Source of the DNA: Notamacropus eugenii
Lineage: Eukaryota > Chordata > Mammalia > Diprotodontia > Macropodidae
Assembly: GCF_028372415.1 (NCBI RefSeq)
Contig: NC_092872.1
Span: 392,916,853 to 392,980,852, forward strand
DNA length: 64,000 nucleotides
Direction of reading: 5' to 3'
Below the pieces are notes generated by a model. It was not told where the DNA came from, did not search any database, and saw nothing but the letters and a program-made list of their open reading frames with translations. The translations under genes were made by a program, and so were the position numbers. Position 1 is the stretch's first letter; every line of letters begins with the position of its first letter. Below, in pieces: positions 44,290-57,209 of the stretch.

Positions 44290-47200
44290 GCTTTGGCTAC
44301 ATTCCATAAGTTTTCCTGCCCAGAAGTCTTAGATCGAGAGGGTAAAAGAGTCATCGAAAGAATCCACTGTTCACGTCCTGAAAGGGAGCCCAATCTGAAA
44401 ACACCACGGAAAATCACTGCCAAATTCCAGAATAAAATACTGCATGAAGCCAGAAAGGAATCATTCAAATATGGAGGAGTTACAGTCAGAATTACATAGG
44501 ACCTTGCAACTTCTACATTAAAAGATTGAAGGGACTGGAATATATCAAAAGAGATAAGGAAGGAAATTATATTTTGCTAAAAGGCATCATAGACAACGAA
44601 GAAATATCATTACCAAATATGTATGCTCCAAGTGGTATAGCATTCGGATGGAGGACCTCCAAATCCCACTCTCTAAACTTGATAAATCTAACCTCAAAAT
44701 AAGCAAGAAAGCAGTTGAAAGGGAATAGGTAGTAACATACCTTTTTCTCAGTGGTACATGGGACATACACAAAAATTAACCATGTATTAGGGCATTAAAA
44801 TCTCACAGTCCAGAAAGGCAGTTAGTCAATGCATCCTTCACAGATCATATTGAAATAAAAATTTTATATAATAAAAGGCCAAGGAAAGATTATTGGAAAC
44901 TCAATAATTTAATACTCAAAACTGAGTGGGTTAAACAACATATCATAGAAACAATCAATAACTTCATTCAAGAGAATGATAATACTGAGACAATGTACCA
45001 AAACTTATGGGATGCAGTTAGAGCACTTCTTAGTTAGGGGAAGTTTTGTATCATGGAATGTCTACATCAAAAAAGTAGAGAAATAGGAGATCAATGAACA
45101 GGGCATGCAACTGAACAAGCTGGAAAAAAACAAATTGAAAATCCCCAATTAAATATCAAATTAGAAATATCGAAAATCAAAGGAGAAATTAAAAAATTGA
45201 AGTTAGGAGAACTACTGAATTAATAAGTAAAACTGTGTTGATTTCGTGATAAAAACAATAAAATTGGTAAACTTTTGATCAATTTGATTTTAAAAGGAAC
45301 GAAGAAAATCAAATTATTAATATCAAAAATGAAACTGGTGAACTCACCTCCAATGAGGCAGAAATTAAAACAGGAATGAGAAATTAATTTGCCCAACTGT
45401 ATGGCCTTAAATTTTACTAGCTAAGCATAATGGATGAATATTTTAAAAATGTAAATTGTCTAGATTAACAGGAGAGGAAGTAAAATATTTGAATATCCCC
45501 ATCTCAAAAAGTCATCTATGAACTCACTCGAAAAAAAATCTCCAGGGCCAGATGAATTTGCAAGTGAATTCTACTAAACATTTAAAGAACACTTAATTCC
45601 AAAACTATATAGACTATTTGGGAAAATTGACAAAGAAGGAATCCTACCAGATTCGTTTTTTGATACAAATATGGTTCTGATACATAAATCGAAATGAGCC
45701 AAACAGAGAAGAAAAATTATAGATTAATTTCCTCAATGAATATAGATGCAGAAATTTTAAATAAGATATTAGCAAAAAGATTACAGCAACTTCTTACCAG
45801 AATAATACATTATGATCAGGTAGGATTTATACCAGGAATGCAGGGCTAGTAAGAAAACTATCAGAATTATTGATCATATCAACAACAAAACTAAGAAAAA
45901 CCATATGATTATCATAATAGATGCAAAAAAAAAAGCTTATTGACAGAATGTAACACCCATTCCTATTGAAAATACTGGAGAGCACAGGAATAAATAGAGT
46001 CTTCCTTAAAATAATATCTGCCTACATGCATCAGGAAACATTATATGTAATGGTGACAATCTACATGAATTTCCAATAAGATCAGGGATAAAACAAGGTT
46101 ATCCATTATCACCAGTGTTATTCAATATGGTACTAGAAATGTTAGTTTTAGCAATAAGATAAGAAAAAAGGGAAGTGGAATATTCAAAGAAGAAACTAAA
46201 TTATCTTTGTGGATGATATGATGATATGTTTAGAGAGTCCTAGAGAATCAATTTAAAAAAAAAACTGCTTGAAAGAATAAGCAACTTTGGCAAAGTTGCA
46301 GGTTACAAAATAAACCTACATAAATCATCTGCATTTCAGTAAATTTCTACAAAGCCCAATCACAAGAGATAGAAAGAGAAACTGCATTTAAAGTTATGGT
46401 AGACAGTATAAAATGTTGGGCAATCTATCTGCTGAAACAAACCCAGAAATTATATGAACACAATGGCAAAACACTTTTTACACAAATAAAGTTAAACCTA
46501 AGTAACTGGAAAAACATCAGTTGCCCATGGGTAGGCCAAGCTTATATTAAAAAATGACATTTCTACAAAAATTAACTTACGTATTCAGTGCCATATCAAT
46601 CAAACTAAAAGAAAAAAATAATATCAGAATTAATCTCGAAGAACAAACTTCCAGAATATCAAGGGAATTAATGAAAATAAATGTTATAGAAGGTGGCCCA
46701 GCTATATCAGATCTCAAACTGTATTATAAAGCAGCAATCATCAAAACCACTTGGTACTGCCTAAGAAATACAAGGGTAGACCAGTGGAATAGATTAGGTA
46801 ATGAAGACAGAGTAGTAAATGAATATAGTAATTCACTGTTTGATAAACTCAAGGACGCCAGTTTCTGGGATAAGAACTCATTTTTTTTACAAAAACTACT
46901 GGGAAAACTGGATAATAGTGTGGCACAAACTGGGCATAGACCAAAGTCTGACACCGTATGCAAGTATAAAGTCCAAATGGGTACACAATCTAGGCATAAA
47001 CGTTGTTACTATCAAAAAATTAGGGGAGTAAGGGATAATGTATTTGTCATATTTATGGAGAATGGAGAAATTTATGACCAAACTAGAGATAGAAAACATT
47101 ATGAAGTGAAAAATGGATAGTTTTCATTACATTAAATAGAAAAGTTTTTCCACAAGCAAACCTAATGCAACCAAGATTAAGAGACAAGGGGAAAACTGGG

Positions 47201-48258
47201 AAAGAATCTTTACGACTGGTGCCTGTGATAAAGGACTCATTTTAAAATACATAGAGAACTGATTCAAATTTATAAGAATATTTTTTCATCACACAATTGA
47301 TTAATGGTCAAAGGACATGAACAGGCAGTTTTCAGAGAAAGAAATCAAAGCTATCTACAGTCATAAGAAAAAAATGTTCTAAATCACTGTTGATTAGAAA
47401 GATGCAAATCAAAACAGCTCTGAGGTACCACATCACACCTATCTGATTGGCTAACATGAGAAAATAGGAAGATGATAAATGTTGGAGAGGATGTGGGAGA
47501 GTGGCAACATTAATTCATTGTTGGTGGAGCTGTGAGCTGATCCAACCATTCTGAAGAGCAATTTGGAACTATACCCAAAGGGCTACAAAAATATGCCTAC
47601 CCTTTGTGCCAGCAATATTGTTTCTAGGGCTGTGTTCTGGAAAGACCACAAATAGGAAAAAAGGTCCCACATGTATAAAAATATTTATAGAAGTTCTTTT
47701 TTGGAGGTGAAGAACTAGAAATCAAGGGAATACAAATCAATTGGGAAATGGCTGAAAAAGTTGTGGTATATGAATGCAAGAGAATACTATTGTGCTAAAA
47801 TGATGGTCTTCAAAAAAACCTGGAAAGATTTATATGAACTAATGCTGAGTAAAATGAGCAGAACTAGGAGAACATTATACACAGTAACAGCCACAGTATG
47901 TGAGGACTGTTTCTGATAGACTTAGACCATTCACAGCAGTGGAAGAACCTAAAATATTCTCAAAGGAGTCTTGAGACAAAATGCCATATGCATCCAGAGA
48001 AAGAACTATGGAATCAGAACTCAGAATATAGCAGACTATTTTCTCTTCTGTTTGGTATCATGTCTCTCATGGTTTCTCTCATTCATTTTAATTCTTCTAT
48101 GCAACATAAATGTGTTTAACAAGAATGTAAGTGTAGAACACATATAAGATTGTGTGCTATATTGGGGAGGGAGGGGAAAAATTTAAAGCTTGTGAAATGA
48201 TTGTTGAAAACTGAAAACACATAAATTAATTAAATTAAATATAAATAAATAAAATCTT
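44290..48258 (+). mobile_element. L1, 5' truncated and internally deleted
   Basis: It starts in the C-terminal third of ORF1 (44300-44500: FHKFSCPEVLDREGKRVIER, then KITAKFQNKILHEARKESFK). At about 44545 it jumps to the middle of the ORF2 endonuclease (KEGNYILLKGIIDNEEISLP), losing about 1 kb relative to the L1 at 48.5-55.1 kb. ORF2 then runs to about 47920, followed by the 3' UTR and an (AAAT)n tail near 48235-48258. The longest open part (46554-47120, 188 codons) covers the region after the reverse transcriptase. The FVDD active-site region near 46203 is disrupted by a small deletion. Confidence 0.85.
44550..47925 (+). pseudogene. L1 ORF2 remnant (endonuclease part, RT, C-terminal)
   Basis: ORF2p nicks target DNA and primes reverse transcription from it. 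Recognisable blocks are the endonuclease fragment GNYILLKGIIDNEEISLPNM (44560-44625), reverse transcriptase blocks near 45560-46250 (PDEF, '[20 protein letters not shown]'-like, [19 protein letters not shown]-like), and the region GGPAISDLKLYYKAAIIKTT (from 46690). Frames change several times and stops are present. The N-terminal half of the endonuclease is missing because of the internal deletion. Confidence 0.8.
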
Positions 48259-48261
48259 TTT

Positions 48262-48465
48262 TGTGCTCTCCCATAAAGGTGTTCTGTGTGTGGGACCAAT
48301 TCATATTCTCCTTTGAAATTGCACATATACTCATTTGAACAATGTTTCCCTTTTCTGAGTCCGTGTTTTGATCTTCCCTCTCACCATAATAGCTTTCTAT
48401 TGTTTAAGGCTCCATTTTGTGTCTTGCTCATTTTTGGCCTATTCCATTGCTTTTAAAGTTGAGCT
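48262..48465 (-). mobile_element. Older L1 ORF1 start (left flank of inserted L1)
   Basis: The minus strand reads ATGAGCAAGACACAAAATGG near 48435, then a lysine/arginine-rich coding-like stretch. It is similar to the ORF1 start of the older L1 at 5986 (ATGAGCAAAAAGCAAAC). It continues on the other side of the inserted L1 as 5' UTR (55146-55660). Together they form one minus-strand L1 5' end. Confidence 0.6.
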
Positions 48466-49350
48466 TGGGGGTGGAGCCAAGATGACAGAGTAAGAGCAGC
48501 TACTCACCTAAGCTCTTAGACAAAGTCCTTCAGATACCTTTAAAAAAGAATCTGACCAAATTTTAGAGGGGATAAATTCAACAGGAGACAGACTGTGGCA
48601 GATTCACAGACCAGGACAGACTGGAAGACCAACAGGAAGGATCTGTTTCTCTGGGGTGAGCCCATATCACACAGCACAGCATGTTTTGGACTGGCAAGGC
48701 CAAGCAGGAAACCCCCTTGGCAGTCTTGGGCAGGAGCACAGCAGAAAGGCAGAGAAGCAGCCCAGAACAGGAGACCAGTGGAGCCGAGTAAGTGACAGAC
48801 TCTGAGCCCCAGGTATCAGCTGCAGCCACTCCCAAGACTTTCATTCCACAGATTAAATGTCTGTAAATCACCTATTTGATCTTCCAGGAGCCAAAATGAT
48901 GGAGTGAGGTGTAAATGCTCTCTTCCTCTCCCCTTTTTGACCTCAAAAGAACCATAAAATATTTCCACAGAAAAATTCTAGCTCACTGGGAATAGCTGAA
49001 GGAGCAAACAGTCTCTCAGCACCTGAGGCTAGGACAATGGCTACATGGGATTCTTCTTGCTGTGGCTGAGGCTAACCTGAAGAGGAGGAGATCCAGAGAG
49101 GGTGGAAACTTGCACTAGGACCCAGGCCTGAGCTGAGCTTGCTCTTGCTCTAGCTCATGTGAGATCTCCAGTGACCAGATCACCCCTCTCCCACACTTAG
49201 CAAGCTAGCCCCAGGGCTAAACTGGGAAATACAAAACAGAAGGGAAAACAAAGGCACCTGCCCTTAGCTTTCCCATGCCAGCAGCTCAACAACAGATTCT
49301 CCAGCTTATAACTGAATGAACCAGAGTCCACAGCACACAGCCTCACCATC

Positions 49351-50368
49351 ATGAACAAGAAGCAAAGGAGGAGGGAAAGGACCATAGAATCTTTCTATGG
49401 GAACAAGGACCAAAATAAGATTACCAAGAAGGTCAGTATTATGACTGTACTCCCACCTGAAACTTCAGAAGGGACTATGAACTGCACAAGCAGCTCTCTT
49501 GGAACAAGTGAGGAAGGAAATAGAAGAAAAATTGGCCAATGATTTTAAAAGTATGAAAAAAGAATTCACTGATGAGAACAGCTTTTCAAAAAGGGAAATG
49601 GAACAAATGGAAAAGGAAGCACAAAAACTTAGTGGAGAAAATAATTCCTTAAAAGCAATAATTGAACAGATGGAAAGGGGGATGAAAAAGTTAACTGAAG
49701 AAAACAATTTGATGAAAATTAGAATTGGACAAGTAGAAGCTAATGACACTATGAGACATCAAGAATCAATCAAACAGAATATAAAGTATGAAAAGGTGGA
49801 AGAAAATATAAAATAACTTATAGGAAAAACAAATGACCTGGAAAATAGATTCAGGAGAGAAAATTTGAGAATTATTAGCCTACCAGAAAGCCATGAGGAA
49901 AAAAAGAATCTGGACAATATCTTTCAAGGATTCATCAAGAATCCTGCCCAGAAATGCAAGATCCAGAGGATAAAATATTCATCAAAAGTTATTCACCTAC
50001 CCAAAAGGGATCCCAAACTAAAAACAACAAGAAATACTGTTGTGAAATTCCAGAACTCTCAAGGGAAGAAGAAAATAATACAGGGAGCCAGAAAAAAACC
50101 ATTCAAATTTTGAGGAGCTACAGTCAGGATCACACAGTACCTTGCAGTTTCTACATTAAAAGATGGAAGGAATCGGAATCTGATATTCAGTAGGGCAAAG
50201 GAGCAGGGACTACAACCAAGGATCCATTGCCCAGCAAAGTTCAACATAAGATCTCAGGCAAGGTGATGGATATTAAATGAAATAAGGGATTTCCAGACCT
50301 TCCTGACAAAAAGGCCAGAACTTAATAGAAAATTCCATGTCCAAACACAGGTCTCAAGAGAGGAATAA
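49351..50368 (+). pseudogene. L1 ORF1 (ORF1p-like), broken
   Basis: The start MNKKQRRRERTIESFYGNKD is a basic N-terminus comparable to MPRKGKKNKTVESYF of HAL1. The coiled coil follows in another frame (49499-49816: EQVRKEIEEKLANDFKSMKK onward, with regular heptads and the motif EANDTMRHQESIKQN). The RRM-like part is at 49865 (IISLPESHEEKKNLDNIFQG) and the C-terminal part at about 50000-50368. There is a stop at 49814 and at least two frame changes. The full product would be a trimeric RNA-binding protein of about 330 residues. Confidence 0.9.
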
Positions 50369-50955
50369 AAAGGTAAACAGAGGAAAAGAAAAACTTGCTA
50401 CTCAATTTGGGCAAACTGTTTTACATCTCTATAAGGGAAGATGACATGTGTTGATCTTGAGAACTGTACATCTCTTATGAAGCATAAAAAGGATATACAT
50501 AGATAGAGGGAACGGGTATAAAGTAGATGATGTGTTGATAAAAATGTGATTCAAGCATGTCACAGCATCATAACAGGAGATGTTAGAAGTAGGAAGAAAA
50601 TGATAGATTACATCACAGGAAGAAGTACAAAATTATATTATAGTAGAGGGAAATAGGGGACGGAGAGGAGGATTGTTTAAGAGATACTCTCATTTGATTT
50701 GGCTCAAGAAAGGAACAATAAACTTAATTAAGTATGTAAATCTAAGTAGCTCTATAGTCAGTAGGAGGGGAAGGGGGAAGAAAGGGGAGGGAAAGCTAAA
50801 AGGGAGGAAAAGTAGTAAGGGTTAAGAGGAGTAAAAGGGAGGGGGAATAAAAGAAAGAAGGGAAGGCTGCGGGAAGTGGTAGTCAAAAGTGAAAACTCTA
50901 TTGAGGAGAGGAAGGGAGATGGGAGAAATAAAAGCACAAACAATGGGAAAGAAGA
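50369..50955 (+). other. L1 inter-ORF purine-rich region
   Basis: Layout as in the HAL1 3' region: 'ctgttttacatctctataa', then a GA-rich stretch, then 'catttgatttggctcaagaa' and 'tagtcagtaggaggggaag'. The HAL1 counterparts are 'ctgtttacattcctacatgg', 'catttgactt' and 'acaggatagtaggggagaag'. The similarity suggests that the HAL1 tract derives from this region. Confidence 0.65.
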
Positions 50956-53900
50956 TGGAAGGAAAGACACAGATTGTAATCATAATTGCAAATGTGAATG
51001 AAATGAACTCTCCCATAAAGCAGAGATGGATAGCAGAATGGATTAAAAGCTATAATCCAACAATATGTTGCTTACAAGAAACACATTTGAAATGGGGGGA
51101 TGCACACAGGGTGAAGGTAAAAGGTTGGAGCAGAATATATTGTGCTTCAGCTGATCTAAGAAAAGCAAGGGTAGCTTTCCTAATCTCAGACAAAGCAAAA
51201 GTAGAAATACATCTAATCAAAGGAGATAAGGAAGGAAATTATATCCTGCTAAAAGGCATCATAGACAATGAATCAATATCATTACTAAACATGTAGGCTC
51301 CAAGTGGTATAGTATCCAGATTCTTAGAGGAGACAATGGGGGAGTTGCAGGAAGAAATAGACAGCAAAACTATACTAGTGAGGGACCACAAGCTCCCCCT
51401 CTTTGAACTTGATAAATCTAACTTTAAAATAAACAAGAAAAAAGTTAAGGACGTGAATAAAACTCTGGTTAAGAGAGGCATGATAGATCGTTGGAGAAAA
51501 CTGAATGGAGATACAAAGGAATATACATTTTTCTCAGTGGTACATGGCACATATACAAAAATTGACCATGTACTAGGGCATAAAAAACTCACAGTCTAGT
51601 GCAGAAAGGCACAGATAGTCAATGCATCCTTCTCAGATCATAATGCAATAAAAATTACGTGTAATAAAAGACCATGGAAAGATAAATCAAAAATTAATTA
51701 GAAACTAAATAATCTAATCATAAAGAAGGAGTGGGTAAAACAACAAATCATGGAAACAATCAGAAACTTCATTCAAGTGATTGACAATAATGATACAACC
51801 TACTGAATCTTATGTGATACTGTAAAAAAAAGTATATTTTTGAATGCCTACATGAATAAAATAGAGAAAGAGGAGGTCAAAGACTTGGGAATGCAGCTAA
51901 AAAAAGCTTGAAAAAGAACAAATTGAAAATCCCCAAGTAAATACCAAATTAGAAGTACTGAAATGCAAAGGAGAGATCAATAAAATTGAAATTAAGAAAA
52001 GTATTGAACTAATAAATAAAGTTAATAGTTGGTTTTGTGCAAAAACTAGTAAAACTGATAAATGTTTGATCAATTTGATTAAAAAAATAGAAAGAAGAAA
52101 ACCAAATTACCAATATCAAAAATGAAAGGGGTGAACTCACCTCCAATGAGGAGGAAATTAAAACAATAATTGGAAATTACTTTGCCCAACTTTATGCCCA
52201 TAAATTTCACAATCTTAATGAGATGGTTGAGTACTTTAAAAAATATAAATTGCTCAGATCAACAGGAGAGAAAGCTAAATATTTAAAGAACCCCATCTCA
52301 GAAAAAGAAATTGAAGAAGTCATCAATAAACTCCTTAGGAAAAAGTCTGCAGGGTCAGATACATTTACAAGGGAATTCTATCAAATATTTGAAGAAGAGT
52401 TAATTCCAATATCATATAGACTATTTGGGAAAATTGGGGAAGAAAGAGTCCTCCCAAATTCTTTCTATGATAAGAATATGGTTTTGATACCTAAACCAGG
52501 AAGAGTCAAAACAGAGAAAGAAAACTGTGGACCAATTTCTCTAATGAATATAGATGCAAAAATTTTAAATAGTATTTTAGCAAAAAGAGTACAGCAACTT
52601 GTCATGAGAATAATACATTATGGTGAGGTAGGATTCATACCAGGAATTAAGGGCTGGTTCAATATTAAGAAAACTACTAGCATTACTAATCATATCAACA
52701 ACAAGAGTAACAGAAAACTACATGATTATCTCAATAGATGCAGAAAAAGTTTTCAACAAAATACAACACCCATTCCTATAAAAATATTGGAGTGCATAGG
52801 TATAAAGGAAACTTTCCACAAAACAATAAGTAATATCTACATAAAACCTTCAGAAAGAATTACATGCAGTGGAGATAAACTAGATACATTTCCAATAACA
52901 TCAGGGGTGAAACAAAGATGTCCATTATCACCATTATTATTCAATATGCTACTAGAAATGTTAGCTATAGCAATAGACAAGATAAAGAAACTGAAGGAAT
53001 AAGAATAGGCAAAGAAGAAACTAAGTTATCACTCTTTGTAGATGATATAATGATATACTTAGAAAATCCCATAAATACACCTAAAAATTATTTGAAATAA
53101 TAAACAACTTTGTCAAAGTTGCAGTTTGCAAAATATACCCACACAAATCTTCTGCATTTCTATATATTAGTAACAAAGCCCAACAGTAAGAGATAGAAAT
53201 AGAAATCCCATTTAAAGATAGGGTAGACACTTTAAATATTTTGGAGTTTACCTGACAAAACAAACCCAGGGACTCTATGAACACAATTACAAGACACTTT
53301 TCACTCAACCAAAGTCAGATCTAAGTAAGCATAAAAATATCAGTTGGTCATGAGTAGGCTGAGCCAATATAATAAAAATGACATTTTTACCTAAATTAGT
53401 TTACTTTTTTACTGCCATAGCAATTGAACTATCAGATAATTATTTTCTAGAACTGGAAAAAAAATAATATCAAAATGTATCTGGAAGAACAAAAGGTCCA
53501 GAATATCAAGGGGACTAATCAAAAGAAATGCTAAGGAAGGTGGCCTAGCATTACCAGATCTCAAATTGTATAAGCTAGCAATCATCAAAATCTCTTGGTA
53601 CTGGCTAAGAAACAGAAGGGTAGACAAGTGGAATATGCTAGGTACTCAAGGCACAGTAGACAATGAATATTGCAATGTACTGTTTGATAAATCCAAGGAT
53701 CCCAGCTTCTGGGATAAGAACTCACTGTTTGACAAAAATTGCTGGGAAAACTGGATAACAATGTGGCAGAAACTAGGCCTAAGCCAATGCCTGACACAGT
53801 CCTGAAGAATAAAATCCAAATAGGTACATGATCTACATATAAAGATTGATGCTATAAACAAATTAGTTGAGAAAGGAATAGTCTATTTATCAGATTTATG

Positions 53901-54752
53901 GAGAAAGGAGGAATTTTTGCCTAAAGAAAAGATAGAAAGCATTATAAAGTGCAAGATTTGTAATTTCGATTACATTAAACTGAAAAGGTTTTGCACAACC
54001 AAACCCAATGCAACCAAGATTCAGAGGGATGTAGAAAATTTGGAAATAATTTTTACAACTAATATTTGTGATAAAGGCCTCATTTGCAGAATATATAGAG
54101 AAGTGAGTCAAATGTACAAAAATACAAGTCATTTCCCAAGTGATAAATGGTGAAAAGGTATGAACAATTTTCAGAAGAAGAAATTAAAGATATCTATAGT
54201 CATATGAAAAAATGTTCTAAATCACTTTTGATTAGAGAGATGCAAATCAAAACAACTGTGAGATACCACATCACACCTATCAGATTGGCAAACATGACAG
54301 AGCAGGAAGACAATAGATGTTAGAGAGGATGTGGGAGAGTTGGAATACTAATACATTGTTGGTGGGGGTGTGAGCTGATCCAACCATTCTGGAGAGCAAT
54401 TTGGAACTATGCCCAAAGGGCTACAAGAATATGCATACCCTTTGACCCAGCAATGTATCTTCCAGGACTGTATCCCCAAGAGATCATAAAAATGGGAAAG
54501 AGTCCCACATGTACAAAAATATTTATAGCAGCACTCTTTGTGGTGGCCAAAAACTGAAAATCAAGGGGATTCTCATCACTTGGTGATTGACTGAGTATAT
54601 TATGGTATATAAATATAATGGAACACTATTGTGCTATAAGAAATAATGAACAGGAATACTTCAGAGAGACCTGGAAAGACTTATATGATCTGATGCTGAG
54701 CGAAAGCAGCAGAGCCAGGAGAATCTTGTGCAGAGCAACGCCCACAGCATGA
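50956..54752 (+). pseudogene. L1 ORF2 (endonuclease/reverse transcriptase), broken
   Basis: Endonuclease: NEMNSPIKQRWIAEWIKSYN, ICCLQETHLKWGDAHRVKVK (the catalytic E of QETH is present), YTKIDHVLGHKKL. Reverse transcriptase, open at 52223-53002: [59 protein letters not shown], then [20 protein letters not shown]. In the next frame LSLFVDDIMIYLENP (active-site FVDD) is present. C-terminal: DVENLEIIFTTNICDKGLI and the end RARRILCRATPTA before TGA at 54750. A stop interrupts after SLLNM (51294-51296, TAG for TAT) and at least four frame shifts follow. It cannot encode active ORF2p. Confidence 0.9.
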
Positions 54753-55145
54753 GAGAGTTTTTCTGGTAGATTTGGATCTTCGTGGCAATGCAAGGACTTA
54801 AAACATTCCCAATGGTCTTTTAAGGCAAAATGCCTTCAACATCCAGAGAAAGAACTATGGAATTCAACTGCATAATACAGAAGAACATTTTTTTGTAAGT
54901 GTGTATCATGTTTTGGTTTGCTATATGATTTCTCCCATTCATTACAATTCTTCTACACAGCATGACTATAGTGAAAATTTATTTAATAATAATATATGTG
55001 TAGAACCTATGTAAAATTGTGTGCTTTCTCAGGGAAGGAAGCTAGAGGTAGTGGGGAGGTGGGGGGGGAATTTAAGTTATATGTTAGTGATCATAGAACA
55101 CAGAATACAAATAAAATTAATATAAAAAATAAATAAAATTGAGCT

Positions 55146-55660
55146 CTACTCCTGGGACACTATGCCAAAATTTTTGTGTTAGGGAATGGGGGCATGGTAA
55201 CTGAAGTTTTGCTCTGGTTCCTCAGGTGTTGACAGCTTGCTTACTGTCCTGGGGTGGTCCAGTCTAGTCACTCCTGTTGATGACTGGGTTTCAGGGCTGA
55301 CAATTTGCCTTCTGTGCTGTAGTTGGAAGCCTCATAGCTGACCTTCTATGCCACTGGCATGCTGAGCCAGGACCAAGTGGCATTAGTTGTTGATCTGTAC
55401 TATGCCAAATAGTCTTTTGCTGACTTGCCCAGATACCATCTATCCTACTCAGCACTCCTTTTTTCTTCAAATACAACTGACCTTTCCTGAGGTCTTTCTC
55501 GATTATCTTATTCTGGAAAATTCTTTCATTTCATCTTTTTGTAGGTTTTGTCACTCCAGAATCAATTTAGAGTCCTGAATTAACATTGTTTCTGAGGGAA
55601 ACTGGGGAGATCTCAGACATCTTCCTGGCTTCTCTTCAGCATCTTTCTGGATTATTTCAT
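55146..55660 (-). mobile_element. Older L1 5' UTR (right flank of inserted L1)
   Basis: The plus-strand text 'cactccagaatcaatttaga' and 'gtcctgaattaacattgttt', followed by 'cagacatcttcctggct', resembles the reversed L1/HAL1 5' UTR ('tccagaatttgttgggagt' to 'cgccatcttggct'). It is continuous with 48262-48465 once the younger L1 is removed. Confidence 0.6.
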
Positions 55661-57205
55661 TTTCAGATGGAATACACTACAAACCATAAAACTGTTGTGT
55701 AGAAAAATGCAAAGAAAAGGTCAAAGGTAACAGGAAGATAGATGAATTAAGATAACAAATGTGTTCTTTCACTTGGAAGAAGAACGAGAGGGATGTGTGA
55801 TTATTGAATTAATTAGCTCTGTCTTTCTTTGGAATCAAAGGAGACAGTTTATATAAATTGTCATGCACTGTAGCTGGATAATTAATCTGAAGTGGTTTCA
55901 AATCATGGAAAAAGCAGTAGCATCTTTGACCAAAATGAATTAGCATAAAATAAGTAGGAGTTGAAAGAAGTCTTCTTTATTGCAGAAAACTACTACTCAC
56001 ACCTCATCAAGACATCAAAATGTTGGTGAAAATCAATGTGAATGCACTGGGCATTTTTCTTGATTATGTGACTGGGTTGCTTACATATAAGTTGCTTATC
56101 TCCATGTGGCTGTCTATCCAAGACAAAGTTAGAAAAGTTTGAGTAGCAAGGGTAAAATAATTTGATCATAGATCTCTTTCTATGACTAGAATAACACATG
56201 ACTAAAATTGACACAGCTTTCCTAGTGGTTCTAGCTTCTGAAACCATGGAATTCAACTATCTCTGTGAAATGATTTTTCCATGTGTTTCTAGATGATTTA
56301 TCAGAAAGGAAGGATAAATGTAGTTGTTCTGATAGGTACTTTAGTAAAGAAAATGTGGGTTTGGATGAGAGACCCAAAGAGGAAGAAATAAGAGTGCTTT
56401 ACTTCATATTGGACCTTTTCACTAGAGGCATTATTCATACACAGACATAAATCTCTATGTTGATATTCAGTTGTTATAATAAATACTAGTCTTTTAGAGA
56501 AAGATGTGATATTAAGTTCTTAGTACTTGTTATTTCAGCAGGAATATTATTTTTCATCCAACCTGTGTCTGTTAATGTTATTGTATTAGGCTGTTAATGT
56601 TTATGACAATACTTTAGACTCTTAAAAATTGACAGGAAAATCTCCATCTTTAGATTGTTAACTGCAGTGAAAAAAAATGTTGAACGTGGAGTGACCTAAC
56701 AGCCAGGAAAGTTCAATTCTAATACTGAGTCTTCCTCTAATAAATTGAATACCGATCAACACAATAAGTATTTAATTAAACACCTTATGAAGGTATCAAA
56801 AGTGATTAAATAGTTGGTATATAATCAGACATCTATCTGGATTCTAACTCTGCCTCTGACACATGCCATTTGCATGGCCATCATCAAGTTTCTTAATCTC
56901 ACAATATCCCAGGAAATTCTCTGAGTCTAAACAGCAGAAAGGTGGTTTATTTATTTTAGTGAAAGGAATTTCTACACCTGTATTTCTCTACATCAGTAAA
57001 ATTGCAAATTCAGAACCAAAAATACATAAGACATTTTGCTGGGATCTAAGTATAGAAAGATAAAATAAATTTTTAAAAAATGCCTGCCCACAGCTTACAT
57101 ATTTTTCTCTGTGTTCACAGGATGTAGAGAAATATACACATATATACCTATGTACATACACACATTTGCATATATATGTGTATGTGTATGATTATTTGAG
57201 GGGGG
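55661..57205. other. Unassigned stretch
   Basis: AT-rich with no recognised gene or repeat. An alternating ATAC/TATG tract lies at 57125-57195. Short frames have no domain. Confidence 0.5.
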
Positions 57206-57209
57206 AGAA

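Larger units (their letters stand above)
48466..55134 (+). mobile_element. Nearly full-length autonomous L1
   Basis: The 5' end GGGGGTGGAGCCAAGATGAC is at 48466. The 5' UTR is about 880 bp, ORF1 lies at 49351-50368, the purine-rich inter-ORF region at about 50369-50955, ORF2 at 50956-54752, and the 3' UTR ends in an AAATAAA-rich tail at 55100-55134. A duplication (AAAGTTGAGCT at 48455-48465, AAAATTGAGCT at 55135-55145) flanks it, so it is one insertion event of 6.67 kb. It is the reference for the autonomous partner of the HAL1s. Frame changes in both ORFs make it inactive now. Confidence 0.9.

Noticed and set aside
44270-44310. Twin-priming (5' inversion) as the cause of the head-to-head L1 pair
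   Set aside because: Both halves have their own 3' UTR and tail, whereas a twin-primed single insertion would have only one.
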